Positions 33,849 to 42,951 of a stretch of DNA of 64,000 nt are shown one piece after another. This DNA is from Ruminococcus sp. (GTDB lineage Bacteria > Bacillota > Clostridia > Oscillospirales > Acutalibacteraceae). The DNA lies in the NCBI GenBank assembly GCA_017416065.1, contig JAFQDM010000033.1, positions 62,001-126,000 on the forward strand. The letters are read 5' to 3'. Both the position numbers and the translations under genes were made by a program. The first letter of the stretch is position 1; each line of letters starts with the position of its first letter. The notes below the pieces were generated by a model. The model was given only the letters and a program-made list of their open reading frames with translations, did not search any database and was not told where the DNA came from.

Positions 33849-34793
33849 TTATGCAGAAACAGTTGTCATAAGCAGGTATGCGGTGTATCCCACATATCCC
33901 AGCACGGAAAGTCCGCCAACGATTCTGCCCATTCCCTTTTTGATAAGGCATGGAACAAAAACCAAGGCAGTTACGCCAATGACAACGATCAAGTTGATGA
34001 CTCCGTTGTTATCCACAGGAATGGGAGTAATGGCAGAAGACATACCCAGAATCAGCATAATATTGAAGATATTGGAGCCGATAACGTTGCCCAGAGCCAG
34101 GCCGCTTTCTCCCTTTCCGGCGGCAACGATGCTGGTTACAAGCTCAGGCAGGCTTGTGCCGATAGCAATGATGGTAAGTCCTATGAAGGTCTCGCTCCAG
34201 CCCAGAGCACGGGCAATATCCTGAGCGTTATCAACCACCAGCTGACCGCCGAGGATAACGGCAGTCAGACCGCCAACAATAGCCACCACACTAAGCACGG
34301 GAGACATAGTCTTCACGTCATCGTCAATTTGTTTTTCTCTGTTTTTGAAGGCTTTGAAAAGAATGAATGCAATGTATGCCGCAAAGAGCACCAGCATCAG
34401 AATTCCGTTGAATCTGCTGAGCTTCATATTTACAAGTGCCATCACAAGCAGCACGATGCTCACAACCACGTTCACAGGAAAATCACGGTAAAGCATTTCT
34501 TTTTCTATCTTATAAGGCTTAATAAGTGCACACACACCTGCAACCACCAGAAGATTGAAGATGTTTGAGCCTACAACGTTGCCCAGAGCAATCTGGTTTG
34601 AACCGCTTATGCCTGCGGTGATGCTTACTGCCGCCTCAGGTGCACTTGTGCCCATTGCAACCACCGTAAGTCCTATCACAAAGCCGGGAATACCTATAAG
34701 CTTTGCAATTGACGAGCTTCCGTCAACAAAAAAGTCTGCGCCCTTTATGAGCAGTACAAAGCCCAAAAGAAGCAATAAAATGTTTACTACCAT
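33849..34793 (-). CDS. CaCA-family cation antiporter (YrbG type), probable Mn2+ exporter
   Basis: A 314-residue membrane protein with the CaCA duplicated alpha repeats: GTSAPEAAVSI ... GNVVGSNIFN in the first half and GTSLPELVTSIVA ... GNVIGSNIFN in the second. Ten TM segments are expected. Such proteins are annotated as Na+/Ca2+ exchangers, but this gene lies behind a yybP-ykoY manganese riboswitch, so Mn2+ export is the better inference here. The AGGAGG ribosome site lies just past the riboswitch terminator. Confidence 0.93.
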   Translation of the reverse strand: MVVNILLLLLGFVLLIKGADFFVDGSSSIAKLIGIPGFVIGLTVVAMGTSAPEAAVSITAGISGSNQIALGNVVGSNIFNLLVVAGVCALIKPYKIEKEMLYRDFPVNVVVSIVLLVMALVNMKLSRFNGILMLVLFAAYIAFILFKAFKNREKQIDDDVKTMSPVLSVVAIVGGLTAVILGGQLVVDNAQDIARALGWSETFIGLTIIAIGTSLPELVTSIVAAGKGESGLALGNVIGSNIFNIMLILGMSSAITPIPVDNNGVINLIVVIGVTALVFVPCLIKKGMGRIVGGLSVLGYVGYTAYLLMTTVSA

Positions 34794-34820
34794 ATTTTCC
34801 TCCTAAAATTTTGGTGCAAT

Positions 34821-34859
34821 AAAAAAAGACCTATACTGCACCCTTGTGCAGTAAAAGTC
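34821..34859 (-). terminator. Riboswitch-controlled terminator
   Basis: On the minus strand GACTTTTACTGCAC pairs with GTGCAGTATAGGTC and is followed by TTTTTTT, 28 bp before the antiporter start. Its 5' arm overlaps the 3' strand of riboswitch helix P1. Confidence 0.9.
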
Positions 34860-34951
34860 TCGTAACAAACAAAAGGTTCGGGCAGGGTCCGGAATTGCTT
34901 CGTGATGACGAACCATACCACGGCTATCGCCGCAAACTACTCCCTCTTACT
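34822..34951 (-). promoter_or_regulatory. yybP-ykoY manganese riboswitch
   Basis: The minus strand shows the class landmarks: GGGAGTAG near the 5' end, CGTCATCACG in the middle and ACGAGACTTTTAC at the 3' side. P1 can form between AGTAAGAG (34944-34951) and CTTTTACT (34850-34857). That pairing excludes the terminator stem, so metal binding should allow read-through, as known for Mn2+-ON members of this class. Confidence 0.9.
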
Positions 34952-34957
34952 TCTGAT

Positions 34958-34986
34958 ATTTTAATATAAATTCCTTAAAATGTCAA
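34958..34986 (-). promoter_or_regulatory. Promoter of the riboswitch/antiporter unit
   Basis: TTGACA, 17-nt spacer, TAAAAT on the minus strand; the predicted start falls at the riboswitch 5' end (about 34951). Confidence 0.87.
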
Positions 34987-35051
34987 CAAAAAAGAGCAAG
35001 AATAGAAAGATATCTCCTTCTGTTCTTGCTCTTATGTTATAAACTATTCAC

Positions 35052-35398
35052 TTCTGCCATATGATATAAATTCTTGTGCCTAAGGCACATATCGCATACA
35101 ACAGTATATATCGCACGCTCTTGCGTATATCGCAAATTCATTTATGAATTTATATCGCTGACTTCTTTCTCATCAACTCGCTCAATCGTTTTGCGAGATA
35201 TTCACCTTTCGGTAAATGCGATATATTTTCGAAACATCTCAAATTCGATATAGGCTCACTTTGTTCGCCTGCGATATAGATATAAATTCTTGTGCCTAAG
35301 GCACATATCGCATACAACAGTATATATCGCACGCTCTTGCGTATATCGCAAATTCTTTTATGAATTTATATCGCTGTAAATGCCCCAAGGGTATTTAC
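35052..35398. repeat. Mini-hairpin array B (linker ATATCGC) with an internal direct repeat
   Basis: About 340 bp of small hairpins such as TGTGCC/GGCACA, ATAC/GTAT, ACGC/GCGT, AAATTC/GAATTT, CTCGC/GCGAG and AGGC/GCCT, separated by TATCGC or GCGATATA. A 98-bp block (35063-35160) recurs at 35279-35376 with one mismatch by eye. A last hairpin (TGTAAATGCCC/GGGTATTTACA) sits beside the glnA stop codon. No credible gene lies here. Confidence 0.8.
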
Positions 35399-35401
35399 AA
35401 A

Positions 35402-36841
35402 TTACAGATCGTAATAGTAACCGAACTCTGCAGGATGGGGGATCTGATTGATCTTCTTAGCCTCTGCACGCTTGTTCTTGATCCAAAGCTTGAGCAGTGC
35501 CTCGGGGAATACTCCGCCCTTTGTCAGGTACTCGTAGTCAGCCTCAAGAGCATCCAGAGCCTCGTCAAGGGATGCAGGCAGGTGCTGAAGCTTTGCCTTC
35601 TCCTCGTCAGAGAGCTTATAGAGGTTGTAGTCGTAGGGACCCCAGCCGTTCTTCTCGGGATCGATCTTGTTCTCGATACCGTCAAGACCTGCCATAAGGA
35701 TTGCTGCGTATGCATAGTAGGGGTTGCAGGTTGCGTCAGGGTTTCTGATCTCAAAGCGCTTTGTCTCAGGGCTCTTTGCGTATGCAGGAATACGGATAAC
35801 AGCAGATCTGTTAGAGGTTGCATAGCCGATAGTAACGGGAGCCTCGTAGCCGGGAACAAGACGCTTGAAGGAGTTTGTGGAGGGATTAGTGATAGCGCAC
35901 AGTGAACGTGCATGCTTCAGCAGACCGCCCATAAACCAATGAGCAACGTCAGAAAGACCGGAGTAACCATTCTCGTCAAAGAACAGGGGCTTGCCGTCCT
36001 TGAACAGAAGCATATGAACGTGCATACCGTTACCGGCCTCGCCAAAGATGGGCTTGGGCATAAAGGTTGCGGTCTTGCCTGATGCTACTGCCTCGTTCTT
36101 AACGATGTACTTGATGATCATGGTCTTGTCTGCCATCTCCAGCATCTCGCCAAGCTCAACCTCGATCTCAACCTGGCCTGAGCCGCCTACCTCGTGGTGA
36201 TGGTACTTAACCTTAACACCCCACTCCTCCAGCATAAGGCACATTCTGGAGCGAATGTCGTATGTAATGTCCTGAGGAGCTGCTACGTGGTAGCCGCCGC
36301 CTGAGGGAACCTGATAACCAAAGTTCTGAACCTCGTTCTCGCCTGTGTTCCAGTTTGCCTGCTCTGTGTCTACCTCGTAAGCAACGCGGTTGGGCTTTGC
36401 CTCGTAAGACACATGGTCAAGAAGATGGAACTCAAACTCAGGTCCGATGATCATCTTATCTGCGATACCCGTCTCCTTCATGTACTCCTGAGCGCGGATA
36501 GCAACGTTTCTGGGATACTGGTCAAAGGGTCTGTTGGGCTCGCCAACCTTACCAATGATGCAAACGTCACCCGTCATTGTGAGAGTGGGCTGAGATACGA
36601 AGGGATCGATCTGAGCAGACTCAAGGTTGGGGATGAACACCATATCGCTCTTCTCAACTGCAGCATAGCCGTAGTTTGAGCCGTCAAAGCCGATACCGTA
36701 AACCATGGTATCCTCATTGAGTCTGTTTGAGGGAATGGTGATGTGGCGCCAACGGCCGTTGATGTCGATCATTTTGAAGTCGATCATCTTAATGTCGTTA
36801 GCCTTGATGAAGTCCTGTGCTTCTTTAACTGTTTTGAACAT
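35402..36841 (-). CDS. glnA: Glutamine synthetase type I
   Basis: A 479-residue GSI. Recognisable parts are the N-terminal beta-grasp (KMIDFKMIDINGRWRH), GIGFDGSNYGYAAVEKSD, the metal-site PEFEFHL, the HEVGGSGQVEIE loop, FMPKPIFGEAGNGMHVH and the glutamate-binding NRSAVIRIP. It makes glutamine from glutamate, ammonium and ATP. The Tyr-adenylylation motif of GSI-beta is not evident. The gene is monocistronic with a strong promoter. The repeat array B abuts its stop codon and may contribute the terminator. Confidence 0.96.
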   Translation of the reverse strand: MFKTVKEAQDFIKANDIKMIDFKMIDINGRWRHITIPSNRLNEDTMVYGIGFDGSNYGYAAVEKSDMVFIPNLESAQIDPFVSQPTLTMTGDVCIIGKVGEPNRPFDQYPRNVAIRAQEYMKETGIADKMIIGPEFEFHLLDHVSYEAKPNRVAYEVDTEQANWNTGENEVQNFGYQVPSGGGYHVAAPQDITYDIRSRMCLMLEEWGVKVKYHHHEVGGSGQVEIEVELGEMLEMADKTMIIKYIVKNEAVASGKTATFMPKPIFGEAGNGMHVHMLLFKDGKPLFFDENGYSGLSDVAHWFMGGLLKHARSLCAITNPSTNSFKRLVPGYEAPVTIGYATSNRSAVIRIPAYAKSPETKRFEIRNPDATCNPYYAYAAILMAGLDGIENKIDPEKNGWGPYDYNLYKLSDEEKAKLQHLPASLDEALDALEADYEYLTKGGVFPEALLKLWIKNKRAEAKKINQIPHPAEFGYYYDL

Positions 36842-36901
36842 ATAGACTAAACCTCCTATGGGTTAAAATACTTGCTCTTAATAAAAGCATTTACATACAC
36901 A

Positions 36902-36930
36902 ATTTTATTGTATTTAATGCAACTTGTCAA
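36902..36930 (-). promoter_or_regulatory. glnA promoter
   Basis: TTGACA, 17-nt spacer, TAAAAT on the minus strand, about 60 bp before the glnA start. I see no clear GlnR-type palindrome. Confidence 0.82.
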
Positions 36931-36960
36931 TAAAAACCGCTATAATTCCGGCGGAGCAGA

Positions 36961-37392
36961 TCAAATTTCGCAAACCTGTGCCTCTGTGATGGATTTGATT
37001 CCACTCTGGAGCAGAAGCTGCTCAACTCTGTCGTTATCATCCACACGCAGAACCATATATGCGTGGTGAGGAGTTGCACCGTTGAAGGCATACATATATT
37101 CCATATTGATGCCGCCCTCAGACAGCACCTTTACTACGGTTGCAAGGGCACCGGGCTCGTTTCTGAGCCTTGCACCTACAACATCCGTTACCGTTACGAT
37201 GCAATTCTCTCTTCTGAGCACCTCAAGTGCTCTGTCTGTGTCGGAAACAATAAGGCGAAGGATTCCGAAATCCTGTGTATCTGCTATAGACATAGCACGC
37301 AGGTCAATGTTCTCCTTTGCAAGCACGTCTGTGATCTTTACAAGAGAACCCTGCTTATTTTCAACAAAAACAGAAATCTGACGAATTGACAT
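36961..37392 (-). CDS. Tandem ACT-domain regulatory protein
   Basis: A 143-residue protein made of two ACT domains (about 1-68 and 70-140): ISVFVENKQGSLVKITDVL and VGARLRNEPGALATVVKVL. Such proteins bind amino acids and often accompany phenylacetate-CoA ligase and indolepyruvate oxidoreductase genes. It is the last gene of the ior cluster, 4 bp after paaK, and likely senses an aromatic or branched amino acid. No DNA-binding domain is present. Confidence 0.92.
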   Translation of the reverse strand: MSIRQISVFVENKQGSLVKITDVLAKENIDLRAMSIADTQDFGILRLIVSDTDRALEVLRRENCIVTVTDVVGARLRNEPGALATVVKVLSEGGINMEYMYAFNGATPHHAYMVLRVDDNDRVEQLLLQSGIKSITEAQVCEI

Positions 37393-37396
37393 ATGA

Positions 37397-38710
37397 TCAG
37401 CCTCCTATAAGCTTTCTCTTATCTTCCACTCTCTTAGCCTTGCCCATAGAGCGTTCTATGCTGCCGGGAGCAACAAGCTGAACGTCTGCACCAATGCCCA
37501 GCAGGGAGCGAAGCTCAGCCTTGATCGCTTTCTCGTGCTCCTTGATCTTTGTGACTGTATCAGAGAACATATCCTCTGTCATCTCTACCTGCACAAGGAG
37601 AGTGTCCGTATTGTTAACGCGGTCAACAAATATCTTGTAGTTGGGAGAGTATCCCATACGCAAAAGCACCGTCTCGATCTGAGAGGGGAACACGTTAACG
37701 CCGCGGATAATAAGCATATCGTCCGTTCTGCCCTTGGGCTTTGTCATCTTAACAAAGGTTCTGCCGCAGGAGCAGGGCTCGATGGAGAGCACGCCGATGT
37801 CACGGGTGCGGTAACGGATAAAGGGACAGCATTCCTTTGAGATACAGGTGAACACCAGCTCACCGGGAGTACCGTAGGGAAGCACCTCCCCTGTATCGGG
37901 GTCAATAGTCTCTACAATAAAGTGGTCCTCGTTTACGTGCATACCTGTCTGCTCGGAGCATTCGTAGGAAACGCAGGGACCCATTATCTCTGTAAGGCCG
38001 TAAACGTCGTATGCCTTAATGTCAAGCATTTCCTCGATCTGACGGCGCATCTCCTCTGTCCATGGCTCTGCACCAAAGATGCCTGCCTTAAGGGACAAAC
38101 TCTTGGGGTCGATGCCCTTTTCCTTGATCTGCTCTGCAATGTACATTGCATAGGAGGGTGTGCAGCAAAGCACCGTTGAACCGAAGTCCTGCAGAATGGT
38201 GATCTGTCTGTCTGTGTTACCGGAGGATACGGGAATTGCAGTTGCACCGATTCTGCCTGCACCTCCGTGGAGTCCGAAGCCGCCTGTAAAGAGTCCGTAG
38301 CCGTATGCAACGTGGATGAAGTCGTTTTCATCTGCACCGACTGCATAGAGCTGACGTGCCGCAATATCATCCCACACCTCAAGGTCGTGCTTTGTGTAGC
38401 CTACCACTATCTGCTTACCTGTGGTGCCTGATGATGCGTGAAGTCTGACTACATCCTTCTGAGGTACTGCAAAAAGTCCGTAAGGATAGTAATCACGCAG
38501 ATCCTGCTTGGTTGTGAAGGGAAGCTTGTGAAGATCCTCTGCGCCCTTTATATCGTCGGGGGAAACTCCTGCTTCGTCCATTCTCTTTCTGTACATCTCT
38601 ACGTTTTCGTAGACATGCTTGACCGTTTTGACCAATCTCTCATCCTGAATAGCTTTGATCTGCTCACGGGATGCGGTCTCGATCTCTTTTTGCCAGTAGC
38701 GCTCTGCCAT
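37397..38710 (-). CDS. paaK: Phenylacetate-CoA ligase
   Basis: A 437-residue AMP-forming ligase of the PaaK branch: P-loop [16 protein letters not shown] (about 92), [19 protein letters not shown], and the C-terminal AMP-binding_C2 domain with [13 protein letters not shown]. It lies next to iorAB, so it may interconvert arylacetyl-CoA and free arylacetate with ATP formation during amino-acid fermentation, rather than start an aerobic phenylacetate pathway. No other paa genes are present. Confidence 0.94.
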   Translation of the reverse strand: MAERYWQKEIETASREQIKAIQDERLVKTVKHVYENVEMYRKRMDEAGVSPDDIKGAEDLHKLPFTTKQDLRDYYPYGLFAVPQKDVVRLHASSGTTGKQIVVGYTKHDLEVWDDIAARQLYAVGADENDFIHVAYGYGLFTGGFGLHGGAGRIGATAIPVSSGNTDRQITILQDFGSTVLCCTPSYAMYIAEQIKEKGIDPKSLSLKAGIFGAEPWTEEMRRQIEEMLDIKAYDVYGLTEIMGPCVSYECSEQTGMHVNEDHFIVETIDPDTGEVLPYGTPGELVFTCISKECCPFIRYRTRDIGVLSIEPCSCGRTFVKMTKPKGRTDDMLIIRGVNVFPSQIETVLLRMGYSPNYKIFVDRVNNTDTLLVQVEMTEDMFSDTVTKIKEHEKAIKAELRSLLGIGADVQLVAPGSIERSMGKAKRVEDKRKLIGG

Positions 38711-38737
38711 GGCAATCGCCTCCTGAAAAATTAAGAT

Positions 38738-39316
38738 TTATTCTGAATAATTATAACCCAAAGCAAAAGCCTTGAGATTGATATCAATGAACTTGGGCTT
38801 TACAACCAGACGCAGAGCATCCTCCCACTTTTCGTAGGGGATATCCAGCTGACGTGCAAGTCTGCCCATAAGCACAATATTTACAGCCTTTGAGGAGCCT
38901 GCCTCCTCTGCAAGAGAAAGGGCATCCAAAGCATCTACAGTTACCTTCTCTGAAAGCTCAGAAAGAATCTCAGAGGGATACTCAGTTGCACCTATAACAA
39001 CGGGCATGGGATCGATCTGCTGAGTGTTTGTGATGATAACTCCGCCCTTTTTAAGGTACTGTACCCAACGGGCAGCCTCCAGCTTTTCAAAGGAAATAAT
39101 GCAGTCTGCATCTCCCTTCTCAACAATGGGAGCGTAAACCTTATCTCCGTATCTTACGTAAGTAACAACGGAACCGCCGCGCTGGCTCATTCCGTGAACC
39201 TCTGAAACCTTAACGTCATAGCCCTCTGTTACAAGGAGCTTACCCAGAAGTGTGCTTGCAAGCAGGGAGCCCTGTCCGCCCACACCTACGATCATAATAC
39301 TTTTAGTCATCAGCAC
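38738..39316 (-). CDS. iorB: Indolepyruvate ferredoxin oxidoreductase, beta subunit
   Basis: A 192-residue gamma-type pyruvate oxidoreductase domain. It begins KSIMIVGVGGQGSLLAS and contains SEVHGMSQRGGSVVTYVRYG, both hallmarks of IorB. It overlaps the end of iorA by 7 bp, so the two are translationally coupled. With IorA it oxidises arylpyruvates to aryl-acetyl-CoA and reduces ferredoxin. Confidence 0.96.
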   Translation of the reverse strand: MLMTKSIMIVGVGGQGSLLASTLLGKLLVTEGYDVKVSEVHGMSQRGGSVVTYVRYGDKVYAPIVEKGDADCIISFEKLEAARWVQYLKKGGVIITNTQQIDPMPVVIGATEYPSEILSELSEKVTVDALDALSLAEEAGSSKAVNIVLMGRLARQLDIPYEKWEDALRLVVKPKFIDINLKAFALGYNYSE

Positions 39317-41049
39317 TCACCTCCGTCTTTGATAGCGTCAAACTTACAAAGCTGTGTGCATACTCCGCAGCCTACGCAGAGCGTTGCATCAATATCAGCC
39401 TTGCCCTCGTGCATACTGATAGCGGGACAGCCCAACTTCATACACATCTTACAGCTCTTGCAATCTTCCTTGCAAACCGTCAGAGCAGGCTTGAGCTTTA
39501 CGCTCTTAAGGAGCACGCAGGGTCTGCGGGAGATAATAACGGAAGGCTCCTGTGCAGAGAGCTCCTCCTTGAGCACTGCATCACACTGAGCAAGATCGTA
39601 GGGGTCAACCACGCGAACGCGGTTGATGCCAACTGCCTTGCAAAGGGTCTCAAGGTCTATCTTTGCAGCAGGGTCACCCTTGATGTTGTAGCCTGTTGTG
39701 GGGTTCTGCTGATGGCCCGTCATACCTGTAATTGAGTTATCCAGAATGATAACAGTTGAATTTGAAGCATTGTAAGAAATATTTACAAGACCTGTAATTC
39801 CTGAATGCATAAAGGTGGAATCACCTATCACGCATACTGTCTTGCCCTCTGTGTCCTTACCGCCTGCCTTGTTGTAGCCGTGAAGTCCAGACACGGAAGC
39901 GCCCATACAAAGGGTTGTGTCGAGAGCATTCGGAGGAGGCATTGCGCCCAGGGTGTAGCAACCGATATCACCCAGAACGGTGATCTTGTTCTTGGCAAGA
40001 GTGTAGTACATTCCTCTGTGGGGACAGCCTGCACACATAACGGGAGGTCTGCCGGGTACGTTTGTATCCACACTTGCAAACTCAGGCATATCCATACCGA
40101 ATGCCGTGGCAACGGAAAGCTGAGAAAGCTCGCCGATGTTTGTAAACATCTCCTTGCCTGTGCACTCAATGCCCAGGTTCTTTACGTGGGTCTCAATGAT
40201 GCCGTCAAGCTCTTCTACTATGTAAACCTTCTTAACCTTGTCTGCAAAGTTTCTGATTCTCTCCACGGGCATGGGATTCACCATACCCAGCTTGAGAACG
40301 CTCACGCTCTCACCGAATACTTCCTTAACATACTGGTAGCAGGTGCCGCTTGTAATAATTCCGAATTCGGAGTCTGCATACTCTTCCCTGTTTATCTCTG
40401 CCGTTTCTGCATAAGCGGTAAGATCAAGAGTTCTCTGCTCAACCACAGGGTGTCTGAGCTTTGCGTTGGCAGGCACCATAATGAACTTCTGAGGATTCTT
40501 CTCGTAGGGCTTATCCTCAGGGAGTACTCGCTCTGAGGTCTCAACAATGCTCTGTGAGTGTGCAACTCTGGTGCACATTCTGATGAACACGGGAGTGTCA
40601 AACTCCTCGGAAAGCTCAAAAGCAAGCTTTGTGAATTCAAGTGCTTCTTTGGAATCAGAGGGCTCCAGCATAGGCACCTTTGATGCCTGTGCATAGTGTC
40701 TGGAATCCTGCTCATTCTGAGAGGAGTGCATACCGGGGTCGTCTGCCACGCAGATAACAAGTCCGCCGTTTACTCCTGTGTAGGAAAGTGTAAACAAAGG
40801 GTCTGCCGCAACGTTGAGTCCAACGTGCTTCATACAGCAGCAGGTTCTTTTGCCTCTTACGGAAGCACCAAAGGCAACCTCCATGGCAACCTTCTCGTTA
40901 GGTGCCCACTCGCAGTAGATATCGTCATACTTTGCGGCAAATTCCGTGATCTCCGTGCTGGGTGTGCCCGGATAGCTGGAAACTATTGAACAGCCTGCTT
41001 CATACAGACCTCTGGCAACTGCCGCGTTGCCGATAAGTAATTCTTTCAT
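39310..41049 (-). CDS. iorA: Indolepyruvate ferredoxin oxidoreductase, alpha subunit
   Basis: A 579-residue subunit with an N-terminal pyrimidine domain (YPGTPSTEITEF), a TPP-binding domain (GDIGCYTLGAMPP and GDSTFMHSGITGLVN), and a C-terminal ferredoxin domain with two [4Fe-4S] motifs (CKSCKMCMKLGCP and CVGCGVCTQLC). It carries out the TPP-dependent oxidative decarboxylation of aromatic 2-oxo acids. It lies between a sodium/solute symporter gene and iorB. Confidence 0.97.
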   Translation of the reverse strand: MKELLIGNAAVARGLYEAGCSIVSSYPGTPSTEITEFAAKYDDIYCEWAPNEKVAMEVAFGASVRGKRTCCCMKHVGLNVAADPLFTLSYTGVNGGLVICVADDPGMHSSQNEQDSRHYAQASKVPMLEPSDSKEALEFTKLAFELSEEFDTPVFIRMCTRVAHSQSIVETSERVLPEDKPYEKNPQKFIMVPANAKLRHPVVEQRTLDLTAYAETAEINREEYADSEFGIITSGTCYQYVKEVFGESVSVLKLGMVNPMPVERIRNFADKVKKVYIVEELDGIIETHVKNLGIECTGKEMFTNIGELSQLSVATAFGMDMPEFASVDTNVPGRPPVMCAGCPHRGMYYTLAKNKITVLGDIGCYTLGAMPPPNALDTTLCMGASVSGLHGYNKAGGKDTEGKTVCVIGDSTFMHSGITGLVNISYNASNSTVIILDNSITGMTGHQQNPTTGYNIKGDPAAKIDLETLCKAVGINRVRVVDPYDLAQCDAVLKEELSAQEPSVIISRRPCVLLKSVKLKPALTVCKEDCKSCKMCMKLGCPAISMHEGKADIDATLCVGCGVCTQLCKFDAIKDGGEC

Positions 41050-41084
41050 AATTCTTCTCCTATCGTAGAGTTTTACTCTTTATC

Positions 41085-42632
41085 TTAACCCTCAAGGGAA
41101 TCCTTCTGGGATACGGTTACCTTTTTATCATAGCAGCTGAACATTGCGTTCACTGCCTCTTCCTCAGGCTTCTTTGTAAGCAGGCTCACTACGACCACAA
41201 GCACTATGCCTGAAAGCATTGCAATAACGCCTACGTTTGAGGATGCCTGCAAAAGCTTGGGAAGCAGGGAGATGTTGCCCGAAAGCTTGAATACCATATA
41301 TGTAACGTTCAATAATACGCTGAAAATAAAGCTTGACCATACTGCAGGCTTTGTGGCACGCTTCCAATAAAGTCCCAGCATAAAGGGACCCAGGAAAGCA
41401 CCACTCATAGTACCCCAGGAGATGCCCATAAGGTCGGTGATAAACGCTACCTTTGAGCTTGCCTGAATAATTGCGATTCCTGCAGAAACAAGAATAAAGA
41501 ACACAAGGAATATCCTCATTGCAAGCATCTTGGATCTCTCGCTCATTTTTGTCTTTTTCATAGGAGCAATAAAGTCCAGAGTCAGAGTTGAGCTTGAGGT
41601 AAGCACCAATGATGAAAGTGTGGACATAGAAGCCGCAAGCACAAGCATAACCACCAAAGCTATCACAACGTCGGAATTAATGGACTGAAGCATGGAGGGG
41701 ATGATGGAATCAAACTGACCTCCCACCTCATCAGGTGTCATAAATATTCTGCCGAAGCCGCCCAGGAAGTAGCATCCTCCTGCAACGATAACGGCAAATA
41801 TCGTAGAAACGATGGTGCCTGTCTTGATGGACTTCTCGCTGTTGATGGAATAGAACTTTGAGATCATCTGAGGCAGTCCCCAGGTACCCAGGGAGGTTAA
41901 AAGCACAACTCCCAGAAGTGCCACAGGGTCGGGTCCGAAGAAGGAGGTAAATCCTCCCTGTGAAACCGTATCCGTAGACACCTTAGAGAGCAGCTCCACA
42001 GAAGCGGCAAGACCTCCGTTCATATTAAGAACAGCCATTACCACTACCACAATGCCCACAAGCATTACAACACCCTGAATAAAGCTGTTGAGAGCCGTGC
42101 CCACATAGCCCGAAAGCACAACGTACATTGCGGTAACAAGCGCCATAACCATAACGCAGACCCAGTAGGGAATTCCGAACGCCATCTCAAAAAGACGGGA
42201 AAGTCCGTTATAAAGAGATGCGGTGTAGGGAATCATAAAAATAAACACAACAGCGGCAGCTGCAAGCTTCAGAGCTTTTGAGCCGTATCTTTTCTCAAAG
42301 AAATCAGGCATTGTTGCACTGCCCAAATGCTGGGTCATAACCCTTGTTCGTCTGCCCAGCACCTTCCATGCAAGGTATGAGCCGATAAAAGCATTTCCAA
42401 GGCCTATCCAGGTGGAGGCAAGGCCGAAGTTCCAGCCAAACTGACCTGCGTAGCCTACGAAGATAACCGCAGAAAAATAGGATGTTCCGAAAGAGAATGC
42501 CGTAAGCCAGGGACCCACGGAGCGACCTCCCAGAACAAATCCGTTTACGTCTGTGGCCTTCTTGCGGCAATAAATGCCGACACCGATGGTCACAACCAAA
42601 AACAGAACGATAAACAAGATCTTGATGAACAT
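41085..42632 (-). CDS. Sodium/solute symporter (SSS family)
   Basis: 515 residues from the ATG at 42632, 5 nt after AAGGTG (the frame stays open to 42677). It has about 13 TM segments and the SSS signatures: GGRSVGPWLTAFSFGTSYFS near residue 30 and a GTWGLPQMISKFYSI segment in the PutP style. It begins the ior operon, 35 bp before iorA, so it probably imports the amino acid or oxo acid that the cluster ferments. PutP-like proline uptake is the generic alternative. Confidence 0.9.
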   Translation of the reverse strand: MFIKILFIVLFLVVTIGVGIYCRKKATDVNGFVLGGRSVGPWLTAFSFGTSYFSAVIFVGYAGQFGWNFGLASTWIGLGNAFIGSYLAWKVLGRRTRVMTQHLGSATMPDFFEKRYGSKALKLAAAAVVFIFMIPYTASLYNGLSRLFEMAFGIPYWVCVMVMALVTAMYVVLSGYVGTALNSFIQGVVMLVGIVVVVMAVLNMNGGLAASVELLSKVSTDTVSQGGFTSFFGPDPVALLGVVLLTSLGTWGLPQMISKFYSINSEKSIKTGTIVSTIFAVIVAGGCYFLGGFGRIFMTPDEVGGQFDSIIPSMLQSINSDVVIALVVMLVLAASMSTLSSLVLTSSSTLTLDFIAPMKKTKMSERSKMLAMRIFLVFFILVSAGIAIIQASSKVAFITDLMGISWGTMSGAFLGPFMLGLYWKRATKPAVWSSFIFSVLLNVTYMVFKLSGNISLLPKLLQASSNVGVIAMLSGIVLVVVVSLLTKKPEEEAVNAMFSCYDKKVTVSQKDSLEG

Positions 42633-42722
42633 TACTGCACCTTGGCATTTCGCGATCCTCAAAAACGAACCCGACAAATACCAAGCAGCCCTCCTTTTTC
42701 CTTATAAAAATTCGATTTCTTT

Positions 42723-42751
42723 ATTATAGCAAAGAATTTAGTGTAATACAA
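42723..42751 (-). promoter_or_regulatory. Promoter of the SSS-iorA-iorB-paaK-ACT operon
   Basis: TTGTAT, 17-nt spacer, TATAAT on the minus strand. Confidence 0.75.
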
Positions 42752-42840
42752 GTTTTTTTTGGAACTTCACATAACTTTTAGACTTTTATTCTCAAAAAAA
42801 GTCCGGTTTTGTAAAACCGCTTCCAAAACTGCCAAAACAG

Positions 42841-42870
42841 TTGACAATGAACTCCCCGCTGAGTTATAAT
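42841..42870 (+). promoter_or_regulatory. metY promoter
   Basis: TTGACA, 18-nt spacer, TATAAT. The leader (about 75 nt) can form a stem ATGTTCT (42881) with AGAACAT (42914). No SAM riboswitch or T-box pattern is visible. Confidence 0.8.
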
Positions 42871-42951
42871 AATCTAACTAATGTTCTGTAATTTCCAAGG
42901 GCAGTTTTTCCTGAGAACATCTGTCCTTTTATACACTAAGGAGGTAACACC

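Noticed and set aside
35150..35332. 60-residue open frame in the glnA-antiporter gap
   Set aside because: It is entirely made of hairpin-array sequence and has no ribosome site.
39805..40536. 243-residue open frame antisense to iorA
   Set aside because: Composition of a shadow frame; iorA is certain.
42871..42951. SAM riboswitch or T-box before metY
   Set aside because: The leader is too short and lacks the class motifs; only one simple stem is visible.
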